Assembly: GCA_013398295.1 (NCBI GenBank)
Contig: VZSF01008968.1
Span: 434,001-498,000, forward strand
DNA length: 64,000 nucleotides
Direction of reading: 5' to 3'
DNA from: Chionis minor
Taxonomy: Eukaryota; Chordata; Aves; Charadriiformes; Chionididae
The notes below the pieces were generated by a model. That model was not told the DNA's origin. It saw only the letters and a list, made by a program, of their open reading frames with translations, and searched no databases. The translations under genes were made by a program, and so were the position numbers. Shown here one piece after another: positions 59,593-64,000 of this stretch; positions within the stretch are counted from its first letter, which is position 1, and every line of letters begins with the position of its first letter.

Positions 59593-61089
59593 CTACAATA
59601 TAAATGATGATGGAATTATTTAAAAATAAAGTGTGTATACCAAAAAAGCCATCTTATACAAGTCTTCTTTTTGAATGTTAAAATGTAAAGAATCCAAATG
59701 CTTCATGTTATGACTGATCAATAAATTGCTGCAATGAGAAAACGCTCTGCAGAGACAGACACAGGCTACATGCTTGCGAAGCTCAGGGATGTGAGGAGTA
59801 ACGGACCACAACTATTAAAAAGAAAGCAGAAGTTAACACAACAGGGGCTTGTGTGATTTTTTTTCTGGGAAAACAGCTGTAACGGTTACGATAATCAGCT
59901 ACAACTAAGTGAATCAACTTGCTGTGTAACTTTTCGTCCTTGAATTAATCAAAAGGGTGCAAATACATGTCTTCCTGAGTTAGCCAGACCTGCACTGGGG
60001 AATTATATACACATCTCAGCCTAAAAGAGCATATAAAAACCAAACAATGAACCAAAAGAGCTTTGAGAAGAGCAACAGGCTTAAGCTGGTTTCACCCGTG
60101 TATTCCTTCCCAGCAACTGTGAACATCCAGTGCTGTGACAGTAAGCATGTTACAGAGACCAGTAAACAGAATCACATTTGTATTGTGATTTGATTGTATA
60201 TTGCAATTATTATATTCTGCTAAGTACTGTTGATTTTATAGCCGCAACATTTTGCTAAATCAAAAACTAGTGTGATGTCAAAAAAAAAAAAAATCCATTA
60301 AAAGAAAAAGGTATTAAAACACTAAACCCTACTTGTGTGCAATGTATAATAGAACCTGGTCAGGGCAGTAGTGGACTTTTGACACTAACTAGCGTCATGG
60401 CCATGATAGTCTGTGATGTGACAGGGTGAATGTTATTTACTAACAATTCAATAATACTGGGAATTCTGATTTAGCACTTCAGTCATGAGTAAGAGCCCAA
60501 GAGGGGCAACTTGCGCTGTAAGGAAGGAAGAGTAGTGACAAGACTGTCTTCAGATAGTTCCCCTTACTGTCTAGGAGATGTTAGATGAATACGAATAAAG
60601 GCTGGAAAAAGCTAGCTAATAAATCCGAAAACAAGGAATGGAGAAAACCTCAGTAGGATTTTTCATGGATAGAAGAACATTACACTGATGCCAGTGATGT
60701 TTTGGGATGAATATGAAAAATGGAAACCATCTACTAAGTTGGAGAGAGGAAAGGGGAAAGCAGGCTCGTGCTGCATTTTAGAAAGCTAATTGTGAGTAGT
60801 GAAGAAGTCAGCAGAGGAAATATGCAAGGACAAGATGACAGTGATAGAAAAAACAGTCACAGAAGAGAACATAATGTATAAAAGATGATGTGCACAGCTG
60901 GAAAAATCAAAGTAAGTTCTTATAACGAAAACTGCAGCCTCAGATCATATCCAATGCCCACATATGTAGGGATCACTTACTAAGGTCAACTCAAATAGAC
61001 CCTGTTAAAGTGAAGGCTGCTACGTATACTGAGGATGACAAATGGCCAGGATGTGTCTGGCTTGATCCTGATTCTCCCAGTCTTCTCAT

Positions 61090-61629
61090 TGTACTGGTTT
61101 TGACTGGGATAAAGTTAAATTTCTTCACAGTAGCTTGTATGGGGTTATATTGTGGATTTGTGCTGACAACAGTGTTGATAACACAGGGATGTTTTAGCTA
61201 TTGCTGAGCGGCGCTTACACAACACCACGGCCTCTTCTGCCCACCAGACTGCCCCACCAGTCAGTAGGCTGGGGGTGCGGAAGAAGTTGGGAGGGGATAC
61301 AGCTGGGACAGCTGACCCCAACTGACCAAAGGGATATCTCAGACCACTTGAAGGCAAGCTCAGAAACAAAACTGTGGGGAGGTTGGCAGGGGGAGTCTGC
61401 TGCTCAGGGACTGGCTGAGCGTAGGTTTTTTCCCTTAAAATTTTTAAAATTATTATTACTATTATTATCGTCATCTCTTTTTTTAATTATTATCTCAACC
61501 CATGAGGTATTTTCTTCCTCCTCACTTTTACACTTCTGATTCTCTTCCTATCCCACTGGGGGGATGAGGGGGGCAGTGAGTGAGTGGCTACGTGGTACTT
61601 TAGCGGCTAGTCAGGGTTGAACCACAACA
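61090..61629 (+). mobile_element. Solo LTR with TSD CTCAT
   Basis: A 540-base element opens TGTACTGGTTTTGACTGGG and ends AACCACAACA. It is flanked by CTCAT at 61,085-61,089 and 61,630-61,634. It carries AACAGTGTTGATAACAC and TTATCTCAACCCATGAGG, as does the split LTR at 25,446-27,227, so the two are the same family. The middle, where a TATA box is expected, is diverged or shortened. No internal retroviral sequence adjoins. Confidence 0.87.
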
Positions 61630-62287
61630 CTCATGATGTTTATTCATATGACCCAGGAAAATAATGTAACTTTAAATTGGCTGCTCCCATGATAAAAATT
61701 GAGCAAAGAACTGATGCATCCGCTTGTGAGACATTTAATTTTCTTAAAGTTAGTTAATTGATCTCCTAACTAAGTTTTCAGCTTAACCAGGAGATAAACT
61801 CCCAGAATAGATGACCTGTTTATGGGGAAAAGGAGCAAACCAGGTTACCCTCACCATGGAGAAGGCTCAAGGTTTAGTACAAAGGACGGGATTCTCCTAC
61901 AAATCCTGCACTGCAACAGGCAGACTTGCTGTGGAGCTGTACTGCCTGCTGGGCCAGGCAGCTCCTGCCTGGTGTCGGGACGGATGGGGGGCTGGCAAGG
62001 GAGATGGTGGTAGGGGAATACTCAAGAGTTGCAAATCACCATGCTGAATCTGCCATCTCAGACAAGCTGGACAAATCTGAGCCTGTAGGTCAGGACAGGC
62101 AGCCACCAAGTCTCCTGGGTGTTACAGTGCAGAGAAGCTTGGTCAGTCATGGGTCAGCCATATGGGTTTTTACAGGGCTCAGCACAAAAGGCAGTGTGAG
62201 GTGGCTCATACCATCAACAGGCCACTGTGACAGTGTGATTGCTGTTACTACAATTCCGTTGTGATTTTAGTATGTTGCTCTGCTAAA

Positions 62288-63341
62288 TCAGAATCACAGA
62301 GTCATAGAATCACAGAATGTTGGGGGTTGGAAGGAACCTCGGGAGACCATCTGGTCCAACCCCCCTGCCAGAGCAGGTCCGCCTACAGCAGGTTGCACAG
62401 GATGGCGTCCAGGCGGGTTTTGAATGTCTCTAGACTCCACGACCTCTCTGGGCAGCTGGTTCCAGTGCTCTGCCACCCTCAAAGGAAAGAAGTTCCTCCT
62501 CATGTTCAGATGGAACTTCCTATGTTCAAGTTTGTGCCCGTTACCTCTTGTCCTATCACTGGGCACCACTGAAAAAAGACTGGCCCCCTCCTCCCAGCAC
62601 CCTCCCTTGAAGTATTTGTCAACATTGATGAGATGCCCCCTCAGTCTTCTCTTCTCCAGACTAAAAAGACCCAACTCCCTCAGCCTGTCCTCCTTCGTAG
62701 CCCTTTTGCTGTACCCTCTCCAGCAGTTCCCTGTCCTTCTTAGACTGGGGAGCCCAGAACTGGACACAGTACTCCAGATGCGGCCTCACCAGGGCAGAGT
62801 AAAGGGGGAGGATGACCTCCCTCGACCTGCTTGCCACACTGTTCTTGATGAACCCCAAGATGCCATTGGCCTTCTTGGCCACAAGGGCACATTGCTGGCT
62901 CATGGGCATCCTGTTGTCCACCAGGACTCCCAGGTCCCTCTCTGCACAGCTGCTTTCCAGCAGGTCAGCCCCCAACCTGGACTGCTGCATGGGGTTAATC
63001 CTCCCCAGGTGCAGGACACCACACTTGCCTTGGTTGAACTCAATCAGGTTTCTTGCTGCCCAACTCTCCAGCCTGTCCAAATCACGCTGAATGGCAGCAC
63101 AGCCTTCCGGGGTGTCAGTCACTCCCCCCCCCCNCCCCCCAGTTTTGTGTCATCAGCAAACTTTTGACGGTATGCTCCATCCCTTCATCCAGGTCATTGA
63201 TAAATACACTGAACAGGACTGGACCCAGTACTGAGCCCTGGGGAACACCACTAGTCACAGGCCTCCAACTAGACTCCACCCCACTGATCACAACCCTCTG
63301 AGACCTACCTGACAGCCAGTTTTCAATCCACCCCACTGTCC
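62288..63341 (-). mobile_element. CR1 LINE, about 1.05 kb with end of reverse transcriptase
   Basis: The reversed tail (CATAGAATCACAGAATGTT) lies at the left, so the element is on the minus strand and inserted antisense to the plus strand, i.e. in the transcription sense of SPIN1. From right to left it encodes [15 protein letters not shown], then [22 protein letters not shown]. It continues through the FADD-type catalytic box near 63,155-63,165 and then [20 protein letters not shown] and [20 protein letters not shown]. The frame is broken at a C run containing an N, and the 5' end is truncated at about 63,341. Inactive. Confidence 0.93.
63124..63140. repeat. C homopolymer with one N, inside the CR1
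   Basis: Ten C, an N and six C replace what in CR1 is a short run of Gly codons just after the catalytic FADDTKLGG motif. The length is likely expanded or mis-assembled; the reading frame changes across it. Confidence 0.8.
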
Positions 63342-64000
63342 TTTTTCACCTAACCTATACTTCCTGTTAGAGTGCTGGACTGACATGTGTAACTAATGTC
63401 TCTCGTGTATGTAGAAATGTGGCCAGAATTTCAACTATGGATGCTTAAATTCACACCTACAGCTAAATACTCAAGTCTCTCTATAGGTCTAAACAAACCA
63501 GTTCTTTCAAAGGTAACACCATGTGCATGTCTCAAACATAGATTTGAAATATATACATTGAAAACTTTCATGATAGTAGTGTCACATGAGAGCCAAGCAC
63601 TAAAAGTACCCTTAACCTTCAAAGTCTGCATAAATATTTTAGTCTTTGCATTTCCATGTGAAAAACTAAAGAGAACATCTACAAAGTTACCCAAATGGCA
63701 GAATTAAAATAATGCTACACCTTATGTTTACAACAATCAAACTTGTATAAAATCCTGAGGAAACCACATTTTGAGCTGTAATGACATCTGAAATCTCCAG
63801 GTTTCAAAAATTAAGCCTTACACACCAAGTACTAAAATAAAGGTCCTGTTTGTGATTTTTGACAGTTTTAAGACCAAATAACTAAACTGCACGCTTATAA
63901 GAACTATTAGATGAAAATTAAAAAACAGTATCACAAAAAACTTGATTAGAAACCCAAGTCTCTAGGCCTTGACTACAACCACTAAACAAGCTTTGTGATA

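Larger units (their letters stand above)
59593..64000 (-). other. SPIN1 5' intron, continuing past the window
   Basis: The intron starts upstream of the 49-base exon and runs off the right edge. It contains the solo LTR and the long CR1 listed separately. The remaining pieces, 59,593-61,084, 61,635-62,287 and 63,342-64,000, show no exon or known repeat. Confidence 0.8.

Noticed and set aside
62424..63167. 247-codon plus-strand open frame
   Set aside because: It is antisense to the CR1 reverse transcriptase and 3' region; no independent gene.

Overview
This is a vertebrate nuclear window, almost certainly avian. The interspersed repeats are CR1 LINEs with the bird-type 3' tail and long terminal repeats (LTRs) of avian endogenous retroviruses. 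The two genes, spindlin 1 (SPIN1) and nucleoredoxin-like 2 (NXNL2), are neighbours on human 9q22, whose bird counterpart is largely the Z chromosome. Z linkage is an inference: birds also carry a W-linked SPIN1 copy, and this sequence alone does not fully separate the two.

Layout, left to right. 1-20,167 is gene-poor, with one 5'-truncated CR1 (15,934-16,410), one palindrome and one weak orphan-exon candidate (8,627-8,799, minus). 20,168-33,188 holds NXNL2 on the minus strand: a last exon at 20,579-20,747, an intron drawn as about 12.2 kb, and a first coding exon at 32,903-33,188 inside a CpG island and broken by a run of Ns. The intron holds a solo LTR with a 5-bp target-site duplication (TSD), a second LTR split by a CR1, and a 2,219-bp perfect tandem copy joined at a single N. 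That copy is best read as an unmerged contig overlap. 33,500-46,255 is intergenic, with two further solo LTRs, a short LTR-like element, a CR1 fragment and a 48-bp-period minisatellite. 46,256-64,000 is the 3' part of SPIN1 on the minus strand: probable 3'UTR, then four coding exons at 49,813-50,012, 52,801-53,034, 54,044-54,297 and 59,544-59,592. The first coding exon must lie beyond the right edge. The SPIN1 intron also carries a solo LTR and a long CR1 with part of its reverse transcriptase.

The genes are transcribed in the same direction, SPIN1 upstream of NXNL2, as in mammals. SPIN1 is a nuclear histone-methyl reader with three Spin/Ssty (Tudor-like) repeats. NXNL2 is the thioredoxin-like rod-derived cone viability factor 2. 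Nothing suggests that they act together; the arrangement is conserved synteny. I found no novel biological system. The observations most worth checking are the likely false duplication, the exon gap in NXNL2, the in-frame stop at the NXNL2 splice donor, a pair of same-orientation solo LTRs flanking NXNL2 exon 1, and the orphan exon candidate.
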